Assembly: GCA_900546625.1 (NCBI GenBank) | Contig: URDU01000037.1 | Location: 1-29,156, forward strand | DNA from: an uncultured Lachnobacterium sp. | GTDB taxonomy: Bacteria > Bacillota > Clostridia > Lachnospirales > Lachnospiraceae | Reading direction: 5' to 3' | DNA: 29,156 nucleotides | In this document: positions 11,900 to 20,994 of the stretch, piece after piece | Layout of the letters: each line of letters begins with the position of its first letter | Position numbering within the stretch: the stretch's first letter is position 1 | Program-made: the position numbers and the translations under genes | The notes under the pieces: model-generated | What the model saw: only the letters and a program-made list of their open reading frames with translations | The model's database searches: none | What the model was told of the DNA's origin: nothing

Positions 11900-13216
11900 A
11901 TGTCGGACATTTTATTAACCGCATATCCAGGCTCTATTCTTGGACCAATTGCCAAGCTTCTCGGTATGCTGATGGATTGGATATACAGCGGTATATCTGA
12001 TATTACAGGCGGAAGAGTTGAGAGCGTTGTACTCAGTATCGTAATTATTACGATCATAATCTATATGTGTCTGTTGCCACTGACTATTAAGCAGCAGAAG
12101 TTTTCTAAGCTATCACAGAAAATGCAGCCTGAGATGCAGGCTATCCAGGCTAAATATAAAGACAAAAAGGATCAGGCTTCAATGATGGCCATGCAGGAGG
12201 AGACACAGCTTTTATACCAGAAGTACGGTATTTCTCCGATGGGAAGCTGTGTGCAGATGCTTATACAGATGCCTATTCTGTTTGCACTGTACCGTGTATT
12301 TTACAATATTCCTGCATATCTGAGCGGAGTTAAGGGCTCTTTTACAGGGCTTGTTGATTCTATTCAGCAGACAAGCGGATATCAGGATACACTTGTAAGT
12401 CTGATGGAAAAGTATAATGTTGTCACATCAAGCGGTCTTAACGCTTCAAATGCGGCTTCAAAGCTTGCCGATGCAAGTGGTGATACTTTAAGCAATTATA
12501 TCATTGATATCCTTTATAAGCTTCCTTCAAAGGGCTGGGATGCTCTTATGGACGGCAAGTTTTTTGATGGTATCCAGAGCGCAGTTGAGAAGACACATGA
12601 TGCATTACTGCATTTCAACTACTTTTTGGGACTGAATATATCAGACACACCTTGGTATATCATAAAGAGCAACTTTACGGACAAGCCTGATAAGTGGTTA
12701 CTTTTTGTAATACTTGCACTGCTTATTCCTGTACTGTCATATCTGACACAGATGCTCAATATCAAGCTCATGCCACAGGCTACAAACGGCAATGACCAGG
12801 TGGCAAATCAGATGAAGATGATGAATCTCATGATGCCGCTTATGTCATTGTTTATCTGCTTCACAGTTCCTGTAGGTCTTGGTATTTACTGGATCTGCTC
12901 AGCACTTGTAAGAGGTATCCAGCAGTTCTTCGTCAACAGACATATTGAGAATCTTGATCTTGAAGCTGTTATGGCAAAGAACGAGGAAAAGGCAAAGAAG
13001 AAGAGAGAAAAAATGGGACTGTCTGAGGATTATATAAAGAAGGCAGCTCAGATTAAGACAAAGTCAATTGACAGCAAGGCAAACGTATCTACATCAGCAG
13101 AAACAGAGGAGAAGCTTGCAAAGGCCGCTGAGTACAAGGCTAATGCAAAGGCAGGCTCACTTGCTTCAAAGGCTAATATGGTTAAAGAGTTTAATGAACG
13201 CAATTCACGTAAATAG
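11900..13216 (+). CDS. yidC: Membrane protein insertase YidC/Oxa1 family
   Basis: YidC inserts and folds membrane proteins, alone or with SecYEG. Hydrophobic segments appear at about residues 45-60 (VVLSIVIITIIIYMCLL), 107-125 (MLIQMPILFALYRVF) and in the C-terminal half (LLFVILALLIPVLSYL, MPLMSLFICFTVPVGLGIYW). The first cytosolic loop is basic and Q/M-rich, as expected. There is no N-terminal lipobox cysteine. About 100 residues between PAYLSGVKGSFTGL and FNYFLGLNISDTPW form a larger external region than in the short Bacillus SpoIIIJ proteins. The last ~90 residues are charged and Ala/Lys-rich. The start is the ATG at 11900, 5 nt after GGAGG; the upstream ATG at 11888 overlaps that ribosome site. 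Confidence 0.95.
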   Translation: MSDILLTAYPGSILGPIAKLLGMLMDWIYSGISDITGGRVESVVLSIVIITIIIYMCLLPLTIKQQKFSKLSQKMQPEMQAIQAKYKDKKDQASMMAMQEETQLLYQKYGISPMGSCVQMLIQMPILFALYRVFYNIPAYLSGVKGSFTGLVDSIQQTSGYQDTLVSLMEKYNVVTSSGLNASNAASKLADASGDTLSNYIIDILYKLPSKGWDALMDGKFFDGIQSAVEKTHDALLHFNYFLGLNISDTPWYIIKSNFTDKPDKWLLFVILALLIPVLSYLTQMLNIKLMPQATNGNDQVANQMKMMNLMMPLMSLFICFTVPVGLGIYWICSALVRGIQQFFVNRHIENLDLEAVMAKNEEKAKKKREKMGLSEDYIKKAAQIKTKSIDSKANVSTSAETEEKLAKAAEYKANAKAGSLASKANMVKEFNERNSRK

Positions 13217-13228
13217 GGGGAGAAAATA

Positions 13229-13855
13229 GTGGAATACATTGAAGTATCTGCAAAAACAATTGACGATGCTTTGACAGAGGCATCTATTAAACTTGGAACA
13301 ACAAGCGACAAGCTCGAGTATGAGGTAATTGATAAGGGAAGCAATGGTTTCCTTGGAATTGGCAGCCGTGATGCTGTCATCAAGGTTAAAAAGGCCGAGG
13401 CAAGTGTTGAGGATGAGATTCGTGAATTCCTTGACAGTGTGTTTAAGGCAATGAAGCTTGAGGTTACTATTGATATCAAAGTGGATGAGGACAACAGAAA
13501 TGTTGATGTTGAGCTTAACGGACCTGAGATGGGTGTTTTAATCGGCAAGAGAGGTCAGACTCTCGATTCACTCCAGTACCTTACAAATCTTGCTATCAAT
13601 AAGCAGTCTGAGAATTACTACAGAGTAAAGATTGATACTGAGGATTACAGAAAGAGAAGAAGAGAGACACTTGAGAACCTTGCAAAGAATATTTCATTCA
13701 AGGTTAAGCGTACAAAGAGACCTGTTTCTCTTGAGCCGATGAATCCTTTTGAGAGAAGAGTGATTCATTCTGCACTTCAGAATGACAGATTTGTTGAAAC
13801 ACACAGCGAGGGTGATGAGCCTTACAGACATGTTGTTGTGACACTTAAGAAATAA
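13229..13855 (+). CDS. khpB: RNA-binding protein KhpB (Jag/SpoIIIJ-associated)
   Basis: This KH-R3H RNA-binding protein is usually encoded right after yidC. An N-terminal Jag_N domain (residues 1-50, EYIEVSAKTIDDALTEA, with GSNGFLGIGSRDAVIKVKK) is followed by a KH domain with VLIGKRGQTLDSLQYLTNLA (about 105-124). The R3H domain comes last (EPMNPFERRVIHSALQ, then VETHSEGDEPYRHVVVTLKK). In other Firmicutes KhpB pairs with KhpA and affects cell-wall and division gene expression. It starts at GTG (13229) with GGGGGAG 6 nt upstream, 12 bp after yidC, and is followed by a terminator. Confidence 0.96.
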   Translation: MEYIEVSAKTIDDALTEASIKLGTTSDKLEYEVIDKGSNGFLGIGSRDAVIKVKKAEASVEDEIREFLDSVFKAMKLEVTIDIKVDEDNRNVDVELNGPEMGVLIGKRGQTLDSLQYLTNLAINKQSENYYRVKIDTEDYRKRRRETLENLAKNISFKVKRTKRPVSLEPMNPFERRVIHSALQNDRFVETHSEGDEPYRHVVVTLKK

Positions 13856-13871
13856 TAGATAATAATTTATT

Positions 13872-13902
13872 AAAAGGGTATCTGGTTTCAGGTATCCTTT
13901 TT
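13872..13902 (+). terminator. Terminator after khpB
   Basis: AAAGGGTATCTGG pairs with CAGGTATCCTTT around a short TT loop, with a few G-T pairs, and is followed by TTT. It separates the rpmH-khpB group from mnmE, which has its own GAGGAA ribosome site. Confidence 0.7.
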
Positions 13903-13939
13903 AAATACATATTATATTAGGATTTTTGAGGAATTTTAT

Positions 13940-15316
13940 ATGCAAAATGATACAATAGCGGCTATTGCCACAGCTATGTCTCCGTCCGGAATCGGAATTA
14001 TCAGGATAAGCGGAGATGATGCACTTTCGGTAATAGACAGGATTTATAGAAGCAAGAATAATAAAACGAAAATAAGCGCCTGTCAGTCACACACTATTCA
14101 TTATGGTTTTATATATGACGGCGATGAGAAAATAGATGAGGTTATGGTGCTTTTGATGAAGGCGCCCAATACATACACGAGGGAGGATACTGTGGAGATA
14201 GACTGCCACGGTGGTGTGTATGTGATGAAGAGAGTGCTTGAAGCGGTAATCAAAAACGGAGCAAGACCGGCAGAGCCCGGAGAGTTTACCAAAAGGGCAT
14301 TTTTAAACGGCAGGATTGATTTATCCCAGGCAGAATCTGTTATAGATGTAATCAATTCAAAAAATGATTTTGCGCTCAAAAGCTCCTTAAGTCAGCTTAA
14401 TGGAGCCGTGCTTGGAAGCATCAGGCAGATAAGAGAGCAGCTTTTGCATGAGATTGCATTTATTGAGTCGGCACTTGACGACCCTGAACACATTTCTCTG
14501 GATGGTTATCCACAAAAACTACGTGCAATTGTGGATAACGAGTATGCAGAGATAGATGGTCTGTTAAAAACCTCAGATAATGGCAGGATTCTGAAGGAAG
14601 GAATAAACACAGTAATCATTGGAAAGCCAAATGCCGGAAAGTCATCTCTTTTAAATGTGCTTGTCGGAAGTGACAGGGCAATTGTCACGGATATAGCCGG
14701 AACCACGAGAGATGTGCTTGAGGAGCAGATTAATATTGGTGGAATCACTTTAAATCTCGTTGATACTGCAGGAATCAGAAGCACTGAGGATGTTGTTGAA
14801 AAAATTGGTGTGAAAAAAGCTATGGAGCATGCAGATGAAGCCGATTTAATCATATATGTGGTTGATTCGTCAGTGGCACTTGATGATAATGATTATGATA
14901 TTATCAATTTCATTAAAGATAAAAAAGCAGTTATTTTACTAAATAAGTCGGATCTGGCATCAAAGGTGTCGGCAGATGATATTAAAAAGTTTGTGGATAA
15001 AACGGTTATTTCGATTTCTGCGAAGGAAAGCTTGGGAATAGATGAGCTTTCTGATACAATAAAGGAAATGTTTTTTGATGGACAGGTCTCATTCAATGAT
15101 GAGATTTATATCACAAATATCAGGCACAAAAAACTATTGTCAGATGCTAAGGAAAGTCTTAAGCTTGTTATGAACAGTATAGATGATGACATGCCGGAGG
15201 ATTTTTATTCGATTGATTTGATGAGTGCATATGAGTCGCTCGGACTCATAATCGGAGAATCGGTTGAGGATGATCTGATGGATGAGATATTCAGTAAATT
15301 TTGTATGGGAAAGTAG
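13940..15316 (+). CDS. mnmE: tRNA uridine-5-carboxymethylaminomethyl modification GTPase MnmE
   Basis: MnmE acts with MnmG to modify U34 in the wobble position of certain tRNAs. The 458-residue protein has an N-terminal folate-binding domain (DTIAAIATAMSPSGIGIIRISG), a helical region with AEPGEFTKRAFLNGRIDLSQAE and an inserted GTPase domain. The GTPase domain shows G1 GKPNAGKSS (228-236), G2/G3 IAGTTRD and DTAGIR, and G4 NKSD. The C-terminal FCMGK matches the family's C-I-G-K end with its catalytic cysteine. The ATG has GAGGAA upstream. Three perfect DnaA boxes lie within the coding sequence (14506, 14530, 14992). mnmG follows 6 bp downstream. Confidence 0.97.
   Translation: MQNDTIAAIATAMSPSGIGIIRISGDDALSVIDRIYRSKNNKTKISACQSHTIHYGFIYDGDEKIDEVMVLLMKAPNTYTREDTVEIDCHGGVYVMKRVLEAVIKNGARPAEPGEFTKRAFLNGRIDLSQAESVIDVINSKNDFALKSSLSQLNGAVLGSIRQIREQLLHEIAFIESALDDPEHISLDGYPQKLRAIVDNEYAEIDGLLKTSDNGRILKEGINTVIIGKPNAGKSSLLNVLVGSDRAIVTDIAGTTRDVLEEQINIGGITLNLVDTAGIRSTEDVVEKIGVKKAMEHADEADLIIYVVDSSVALDDNDYDIINFIKDKKAVILLNKSDLASKVSADDIKKFVDKTVISISAKESLGIDELSDTIKEMFFDGQVSFNDEIYITNIRHKKLLSDAKESLKLVMNSIDDDMPEDFYSIDLMSAYESLGLIIGESVEDDLMDEIFSKFCMGK
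14506..14538. promoter_or_regulatory. Inverted pair of perfect DnaA boxes inside mnmE
   Basis: TTATCCACA at 14506-14514 and TGTGGATAA at 14530-14538 are separated by 15 nt. They lie in the codons for GYPQKLRAIVDN of MnmE, about 3.6 kb from the oriC box cluster. Whether DnaA binds here is not known. Confidence 0.5.
14992..15000. promoter_or_regulatory. Third perfect DnaA box inside mnmE
   Basis: TGTGGATAA is present in the codons for KFVDK of MnmE, about 460 bp downstream of the inverted pair. As a single site within a gene it may be chance; it is listed because of the local excess of perfect boxes. Confidence 0.4.
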
Positions 15317-15322
15317 GCAGTT

Positions 15323-17263
15323 ATGTGCAGTAAGTTTGTTGAAGAAAATTATGATGTAGTTGTAGTTGGTGCAGGACATGCGGGCTGTGAGGCAGCACTT
15401 GCGTGTGCCAGACTTGGGCTTGAGACTATTGTTTTTACGGTAAGCGTGGACAGTATAGCGCTCATGCCATGTAATCCTAATATTGGTGGAAGCTCGAAGG
15501 GACATCTCGTCAGGGAGATAGATGCTCTTGGCGGTGAGATGGGAAAGAACATAGACAAGACCTTTATCCAGTCAAAGATGTTAAATAAATCAAAGGGACC
15601 GGCTGTTCATTCTCTCCGCGCGCAGGCAGATAAAGCGGAATATAGTATGGAAATGAGAAAAACTCTTCAGAATACTGACCATCTGACCATCAGACAGGGG
15701 GAGGTTTCTGAGATTGTTACCGATGAGGAAAATAATATAGTCGGTGCAAAAACCACTTCGGGTGCTTTATATCATTGTAAGGCGATTGTGCTGTGTACCG
15801 GCACATATTTAAGAGCAAGATGCTTAACCGGCGAGATGATCACACATACAGGTCCGAACGGACTTCTGGCAGCAAACCATCTGACGCAGTCGCTTATAGA
15901 TCACGGAATTGAGATGCGCAGATTCAAAACAGGAACTCCTGCCCGTGTAGATAAAAGAAGTCTTGATTTTTCCAAGATGGAGGAGCAGTTCGGTGACGAG
16001 AGGGTAGTGCCATTTTCATTTACCACTGATCCTGAAAGCGTGCAGATTGATCAGGTTTCATGCTGGCTTACATATACGAATAGTAAGACTCATGAGATTA
16101 TCAGAAACAATCTCGACCGTTCGCCTATTTATGCAGGTATCATAGAGGGAACAGGTCCGAGGTATTGTCCTTCAATAGAGGATAAGGTGGTCAAGTTTGC
16201 TGAGAAGGAAAGACATCAGATATTTATTGAGCCGGAGGGATTAAACACAAACGAGATGTATGTCGGAGGCATGTCTTCGTCTATGCCTGAGGATGTGCAG
16301 TATGAGATGTACCGCACCCTTCCGGGACTTGAAAATGTGAAGATAGTAAGAGATGCCTATGCCATAGAGTACGACTGTATCAATGCAAACCAGCTTTATG
16401 CATCGCTTGAGTTTAAGAAAATACACGGTCTGTTCAGCGGTGGACAGTTCAACGGTTCATCCGGATATGAGGAGGCAGCCTGTCAGGGACTTATCGCCGG
16501 CATCAATGCAGCCATGAAGATACTTGGCAAAAAGCCATTGATACTTGACAGGTCGGAAGCATATATAGGTGTGTTAATAGATGATTTGGTCACTAAGAAA
16601 AATAGAGAACCTTACCGCATGATGACTTCAAGAGCGGAATATCGTCTCCTTTTAAGACAGGACAATGCAGATTTGCGTCTCACCGAGAAGGGATACGAGG
16701 TTGGTCTGATTTCAAAGGAAAGATATGACTATGTATGTAAAAAGAAAGAGCTTATTGATAAGGAAATAGAGAGAGTATCACATGTAAATATCGGCGCAAG
16801 GGCTGATGTACAGGAGATTCTAAAGAAATATAACAGTATAGAGCTGAGCAACGGAACTACACTTGAGGAGCTTATAAGAAGACCGGAGCTGGATTATGAC
16901 AAGCTCGCTACGATAGATCCTGACAGACCTAAGCTCTCTGATGACACAAGAGAACAGATTAATATTCTTATCAAGTACGCAGGGTATATTTCAAGACAGA
17001 TCAAGCAGGTTTCTCATTTCAAGAAGCTTGAGAAAAAACTGTTACCTACTGATTTTGATTATAATAATATTTCGGGGCTTAGAATTGAAGCTCAGCAGAA
17101 GCTGAATGAATTTCAGCCGCTCAGTATAGGCCAGGCATCCAGAATTTCAGGTGTGACACCGGCTGATATATCGGTTTTACTCGTGTTTTTGGAACAATTA
17201 AAATTCTCAAATCCTGATTTATTTTCTAGGTTAAACCCAGATAATACAAGCAATGAACAATAA
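15323..17263 (+). CDS. mnmG: tRNA uridine-5-carboxymethylaminomethyl modification enzyme MnmG
   Basis: MnmG is the FAD-dependent partner of MnmE in cmnm5U34 synthesis. The 646-residue length is normal. The N-terminal Rossmann fold shows [16 protein letters not shown] (13-28), followed by [24 protein letters not shown], with the family cysteine in [20 protein letters not shown], the second family region [26 protein letters not shown] and [17 protein letters not shown] are all typical. The helical C-terminal domain ends with [16 protein letters not shown]. It begins 6 bp after mnmE and is clearly in one operon with it and rsmG. Confidence 0.97.
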   Translation: MCSKFVEENYDVVVVGAGHAGCEAALACARLGLETIVFTVSVDSIALMPCNPNIGGSSKGHLVREIDALGGEMGKNIDKTFIQSKMLNKSKGPAVHSLRAQADKAEYSMEMRKTLQNTDHLTIRQGEVSEIVTDEENNIVGAKTTSGALYHCKAIVLCTGTYLRARCLTGEMITHTGPNGLLAANHLTQSLIDHGIEMRRFKTGTPARVDKRSLDFSKMEEQFGDERVVPFSFTTDPESVQIDQVSCWLTYTNSKTHEIIRNNLDRSPIYAGIIEGTGPRYCPSIEDKVVKFAEKERHQIFIEPEGLNTNEMYVGGMSSSMPEDVQYEMYRTLPGLENVKIVRDAYAIEYDCINANQLYASLEFKKIHGLFSGGQFNGSSGYEEAACQGLIAGINAAMKILGKKPLILDRSEAYIGVLIDDLVTKKNREPYRMMTSRAEYRLLLRQDNADLRLTEKGYEVGLISKERYDYVCKKKELIDKEIERVSHVNIGARADVQEILKKYNSIELSNGTTLEELIRRPELDYDKLATIDPDRPKLSDDTREQINILIKYAGYISRQIKQVSHFKKLEKKLLPTDFDYNNISGLRIEAQQKLNEFQPLSIGQASRISGVTPADISVLLVFLEQLKFSNPDLFSRLNPDNTSNEQ

Positions 17264-17279
17264 TAATGGAGAATAAAAT

Positions 17280-17993
17280 ATGAAATATGATTTCACACAC
17301 TTCACTGATGAATTATCAAAAATTAAATGTACATTAAATAATTCACAGTTAGAGCAATTTGAGCTATATTATGACATGCTTATCGAAAAAAACAAGGTTA
17401 TGAACCTTACTGCCATCACAGATTTCGATGAGGTTATAGAAAAACACTTCCTGGATAGCTTGTTTTTGTGCCACACAATAGATTTAAACGCGGAAAAAAG
17501 TATCATTGATGTCGGAACCGGTGCAGGCTTTCCCGGTATTCCTCTTAAGATAGCTTTTCCAGAGCTTAAGATTACGTTATTAGATTCACTTAATAAGAGA
17601 GTTGGATTCTTAAATGAAGTGATTGAAGCACTTGAGCTTAAGGATATTGAGGCAGTTCATGGCAGGGCAGAGGATTTTGCCAGGGATAAGGAACACAGGG
17701 CGGCTTATGATATTTGTGTATCGAGAGCGGTTGCCAATCTGTCCACTCTGTCAGAATACTGTCTGCCGTTTGTGAAGATGGGCGGATGCTTTGTGTCATA
17801 TAAATCAGGTGAGTGCGAGAGCGAGGTGGCAGATGCAAAATCGGCCATTTATCTGTTGGGAGGAAAGCTGAATAGAATAGAGCAGTTTGGCTACTCGGAT
17901 AATCATCGCTCGTTTGTCATAATTGATAAGGTTATGAATACGAGCAACAAGTATCCGAGGAAAGCCGGACTGCCTTCAAAGAAACCGTTGTAA
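17280..17993 (+). CDS. rsmG: 16S rRNA (guanine-N7) methyltransferase RsmG
   Basis: RsmG methylates G527 (E. coli numbering) of 16S rRNA using S-adenosylmethionine. The 237-residue protein contains the SAM-binding motif IDVGTGAGFPGIPLKIAFP (about residues 75-93), preceded by VMNLTAITDFDEVIEKHFLDSL, a hallmark of the family. The following LLDSLNKRVGFLNEV and CVSRAVANLSTLSEYC match too. The ATG at 17280 follows mnmG by 16 bp, with a GGAG ribosome site. It is the last gene of the oriC-proximal rightward block, and its neighbour downstream is convergent. Confidence 0.96.
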   Translation: MKYDFTHFTDELSKIKCTLNNSQLEQFELYYDMLIEKNKVMNLTAITDFDEVIEKHFLDSLFLCHTIDLNAEKSIIDVGTGAGFPGIPLKIAFPELKITLLDSLNKRVGFLNEVIEALELKDIEAVHGRAEDFARDKEHRAAYDICVSRAVANLSTLSEYCLPFVKMGGCFVSYKSGECESEVADAKSAIYLLGGKLNRIEQFGYSDNHRSFVIIDKVMNTSNKYPRKAGLPSKKPL

Positions 17994-18057
17994 AAAACTG
18001 TTATAATTGTTGAAGAATGGTTACAGCATGTGCTTTGTTTTTGATTGAAGTATAAAA

Positions 18058-19008
18058 CTAATTGGTAATAATTTTTTTAATAATTGAAGCTGTCTTCTCC
18101 GGTAACTCTAACTGAGGATAAAGCTTCGCGTTTGCAATATGGATGATGTCGCATTTACTGTTTAGCTTATGGTAATTGTTGATAACATCCATATTATTTT
18201 TTATTCCTGTTGATGCTATAATTGATACATCCTTGTCCAGGTTTTTGAGAGCAGGTGCGATATTTGTATTAATGTAGTTTGATAAAATACTTGAGTAAAG
18301 ATATTTGCCTCTGCTTTGTCCTTTATGGGCAGACTCGTAGTATGTGTCTTTCATCTTTTCAGATATGAGCTGACTTCTTGAAATAAACTTATTTCTGAAG
18401 AGTAAATCTATTTTGATAGGGTTCATAAGCTTATTGTATATAAATGTGCCCAAAATTGGCAGATTGATGATGCGCTGTTTGAATTTGCTGCTCTTGTCTG
18501 GGATGCAGCTAAGCTGCTGTAATGATACAGGGTTTATAAGTATTATTTTGTTAAATAAATCCTTTGAAAGGGCATTTGCCATGATTACAGGAGCTGTTGA
18601 CAGATTAGTGGCAGCTACATTCACAGGCTTTCCGATTATATCATTCACAAAGGCTGTGATAATCTGGACATACAGGTAGCTTGTGTACTGGATGGAAGGC
18701 TTGTCCGAGCGGCCACATCCAAGCAAATCAATTGTGTATACGGTATTGTGCTTTGCAAGCTTTTTAGCCACTTTGGTCCATTCCTCACCGGATGCTCCGG
18801 AGTCAGTGTCGTGTATTAAAAGTATAGGCTCACCGGCTCCGATTTTAGTATAGAAGATATTTCCCTCTTTCCATTTATAGTAATGGCCATTGTCTATTTT
18901 GAGGGCATTTTTTCTCTCGGCATTAGAGTCAACAACTCTGTTGTAAATATGCATTCCTGCAATCACTGCAGATGTGAGGAAAAGCAGATTTTTTGTACTT
19001 TTTTTCAT
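18058..19008 (-). CDS. Membrane-anchored alpha/beta-hydrolase-like protein, catalytic motifs degenerate
   Basis: An N-terminal hydrophobic stretch (residues 8-20, LLFLTSAVIAGMH) looks like a membrane anchor or uncleaved signal. The rest has an alpha/beta hydrolase layout: GEPILLIHDTDSGASGEEW (oxyanion region), VYTIDLLGCGRSDKP (about 90-104, typical D-L-x-G-x-G-x-S-D) and IILINPVSL. At the nucleophile elbow, where active enzymes have G-x-S-x-G, it reads NLSTA (Ser137). Where a histidine is expected before the final LPE motif it reads AKLYPQLELPE, with no histidine. The family suggests hydrolase or acyltransferase ancestry, but activity is doubtful. The ATG at 19008 has AAGGAGG upstream. It is the only leftward gene right of oriC. 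Confidence 0.75.
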   Translation of the reverse strand: MKKSTKNLLFLTSAVIAGMHIYNRVVDSNAERKNALKIDNGHYYKWKEGNIFYTKIGAGEPILLIHDTDSGASGEEWTKVAKKLAKHNTVYTIDLLGCGRSDKPSIQYTSYLYVQIITAFVNDIIGKPVNVAATNLSTAPVIMANALSKDLFNKIILINPVSLQQLSCIPDKSSKFKQRIINLPILGTFIYNKLMNPIKIDLLFRNKFISRSQLISEKMKDTYYESAHKGQSRGKYLYSSILSNYINTNIAPALKNLDKDVSIIASTGIKNNMDVINNYHKLNSKCDIIHIANAKLYPQLELPEKTASIIKKIITN

Positions 19009-19189
19009 GTTACAACCTCCTTGTTTTTATCTGAAAAATTTGATATATTGATTTTGTATTCTTATAATAATATTATAACAAAAAAGAAGTTTTATACAAT
19101 TATTTTTTATAATTGCTTTTAAATATAGTAAAAATGATATATAATTATATAGTAGATAAATCAATTATACAAACAAAAGTTCGGTGATT

Positions 19190-20233
19190 ATGGTTAAACA
19201 ATATTTAGAGAAAACAAGAGATGAATTTTATGACAGTAAGTATGCGCTTATAGAAAAGCTTACTGCCGCTGAAAATCATTTTAAAGAAAATATCAGGATT
19301 ATCCAGATGCTTGAGGGAAAATCCGATGAAAGCTTTGAGGCTTTTACTCCTCGTGAGATCAATTCATATAATAAGAGTAAAGCTAAGGAGCTCAAGGAAG
19401 AGCAGAAGCTCATTGAGCCTCAGATAAAGGCTTTACACAAACAGATTTCTGATATTGATTGCAAGATAGATGAAATTAACAGTGTAATCAGAGTATATAA
19501 TTCTGATGAGACAACTAATGAAGTAGAGATTTCAGAGGCCATATCTGATGTTATCAATGAAGAGGATAGTGATGCTTTTAAGAGGGTAATTTTACAGACG
19601 GTGGAGAGTGAGAGACAGCGTATTGCTCGTGATCTGCACGATTCCACTGTACAGAGTCTGACTTCACTCACACACAAGACAGAGCTTTGTCTAAAGCTTA
19701 TGGATGTTGACCCTATCAGATGCAGGCTCGAGCTCACATCCCAGGGAAAGATACTCAAGGATGTCATCAATGAGCTTAGAAATATGATTTATAATTTAAG
19801 ACCTATGTCATTTGATGATATTGGATTTAACATTACTGTTGAGCGTGCGCTTGATAAGCTTCGCAATTCAAATAATATACGATGCAATTTCAAGACATCC
19901 GGTGATGAGTATATGGTAGAAAGTCTCGTGTCACTGACCTTACTCAGGGTAATTCAGGAGGCCTGCAGTAATTCTATCAAGCATGGTCATGCCAAAGAAA
20001 TCAATGTTTCACTAAAGTATGAACCAAAATCACTTACTTTGACGATAAAGGATGACGGAGATGGTTTTGACACATCTGCTATTCCTGAGTTTACCAGAGA
20101 AGATAATTCAGGCTTTGGATTGTCTATGATGAAGGAAAGAATTTATCTTCTTTCCGGTAAAATATCTATTTCATCAAAACCCGGTGAGGGGTGTATAGTT
20201 AAGGTAATTATACCTGTAAATAAGGAGGACTAA
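19190..20233 (+). CDS. Cytoplasmic sensor histidine kinase, DegS-like (HisKA_3 type)
   Basis: This is a two-component sensor kinase without any transmembrane segment. The first ~120 residues are charged and predicted coiled coil, resembling the DegS sensor region. The HisKA_3 phosphoacceptor motif is ERQRIARDLHDSTVQSL with His150 (numbering from the ATG at 19190). A GHKL ATPase domain follows, with the N-box EACSNSIKHGHA, DDGDGFD and GFGLSMMKERI. The in-frame GTG at 19184 is a less likely start. The gene's last codons contain the ribosome site of the response regulator 3 bp downstream, so the pair is co-translated. The input signal is not recognisable from sequence. Confidence 0.9.
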   Translation: MVKQYLEKTRDEFYDSKYALIEKLTAAENHFKENIRIIQMLEGKSDESFEAFTPREINSYNKSKAKELKEEQKLIEPQIKALHKQISDIDCKIDEINSVIRVYNSDETTNEVEISEAISDVINEEDSDAFKRVILQTVESERQRIARDLHDSTVQSLTSLTHKTELCLKLMDVDPIRCRLELTSQGKILKDVINELRNMIYNLRPMSFDDIGFNITVERALDKLRNSNNIRCNFKTSGDEYMVESLVSLTLLRVIQEACSNSIKHGHAKEINVSLKYEPKSLTLTIKDDGDGFDTSAIPEFTREDNSGFGLSMMKERIYLLSGKISISSKPGEGCIVKVIIPVNKED

Positions 20234-20236
20234 ATT

Positions 20237-20881
20237 ATGGCTATTAACATTATGATTACAGATGATCATTCTATGATCAGAGAGGGACTTAAAAATCTGC
20301 TGGAGCTCGACGGTGATATCAAGGTTATTGCTGAGGCTGAGAATGGTGAGGAATGCCTTGATAAATTAAAGACCTTCAGGCCTGATGTTTTACTTTTGGA
20401 TATCAATATGCCTAAGATGAATGGTCTTGAGGTATTAAAAGCTTTAAAGGACAGAAAGTCTAAGGTAAAGGTGCTTGTTCTTACAGTTCACAATGAGACA
20501 GAGTATCTTATGAAGGCTGTAGATATTGGAATTAATGGATATGTACTCAAGGATTCTGAGTCTGCTGAGCTTAAAAAGGCTATTTTCACTATAGCTGATG
20601 GTGAGACCTACATTCAGCCTAGTCTTATTCCGGCTCTCAATTCAAAGATGATTCAGAAGAATGAGGATGAGCTTAAGATTGATGCTCTTACAAAGAGAGA
20701 GATGGAAGTACTTAAAGAGATGGCAGTTGGCAAGTTTAACAGAGATATTGCTAAGGAAATGAAGATTAGTGAGAGAACTGTTAAGAATCATATTTCAAGT
20801 ATTTTTAAGAAGCTTGAGGTTACTGATCGTACACAGGCTGCAGTGTTTGCAATTCGTAACAATATTATTCAGATTATGTAA
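20237..20881 (+). CDS. LuxR/NarL-family response regulator, DegU-like
   Basis: This is the response regulator of the adjacent kinase. The 214-residue protein has a receiver domain with the acidic pair DD (9-10), phosphoacceptor Asp55 (VLLLDINMP), Thr83 and Lys105 in the standard places. A short linker leads to a LuxR-type helix-turn-helix (LTKREMEVLKEMAVGKFNRDIAKEMKISERTVKNHI). DegU homology is suggested by pairing with a membrane-free DegS-like kinase, but regulated genes cannot be inferred here. AAGGAGG lies 8 nt before the ATG. The gene ends 43 bp before a parS-containing palindrome that could also terminate transcription. Confidence 0.93.
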   Translation: MAINIMITDDHSMIREGLKNLLELDGDIKVIAEAENGEECLDKLKTFRPDVLLLDINMPKMNGLEVLKALKDRKSKVKVLVLTVHNETEYLMKAVDIGINGYVLKDSESAELKKAIFTIADGETYIQPSLIPALNSKMIQKNEDELKIDALTKREMEVLKEMAVGKFNRDIAKEMKISERTVKNHISSIFKKLEVTDRTQAAVFAIRNNIIQIM

Positions 20882-20923
20882 TATACGCTATATATTTTAT
20901 TAGAATCTTATAGAATTTTATTT

Positions 20924-20955
20924 GAGGAATGTTTCACGTGAAACATTCCTCTTTT
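20924..20955 (+). terminator. 28-bp perfect palindrome containing parS1, with T tail
   Basis: The half-site GAGGAATGTTTCAC (20924-20937) is followed by its exact reverse complement (20938-20951) and then TTTT. It lies 43 bp after the DegU-like gene. The hairpin plus T run could end transcription of the two-component operon while its centre is a parS site. Confidence 0.5.
20930..20945. other. parS centromere site 1
   Basis: TGTTTCACGTGAAACA is an exact 16-bp match to the Firmicute parS palindrome bound by ParB/Spo0J. ParB is encoded 2.6 kb downstream and oriC is 10 kb upstream, both typical. Confidence 0.95.
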
Positions 20956-20994
20956 AATATATGATTTAATAATTTAGTTTATTAACAATAGCAC

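Noticed and set aside
13048..13548. 166-codon minus-strand frame opposite the yidC/khpB junction
   Set aside because: It is Ser/Leu-rich reverse-strand shadow sequence spanning two certain genes.
19113..19145. Promoter for the DegS-like gene (TTGCTT and TATAAT)
   Set aside because: The spacing is 21 bp, too long for a standard promoter, and the region is uniformly AT-rich, so no single choice is supported.
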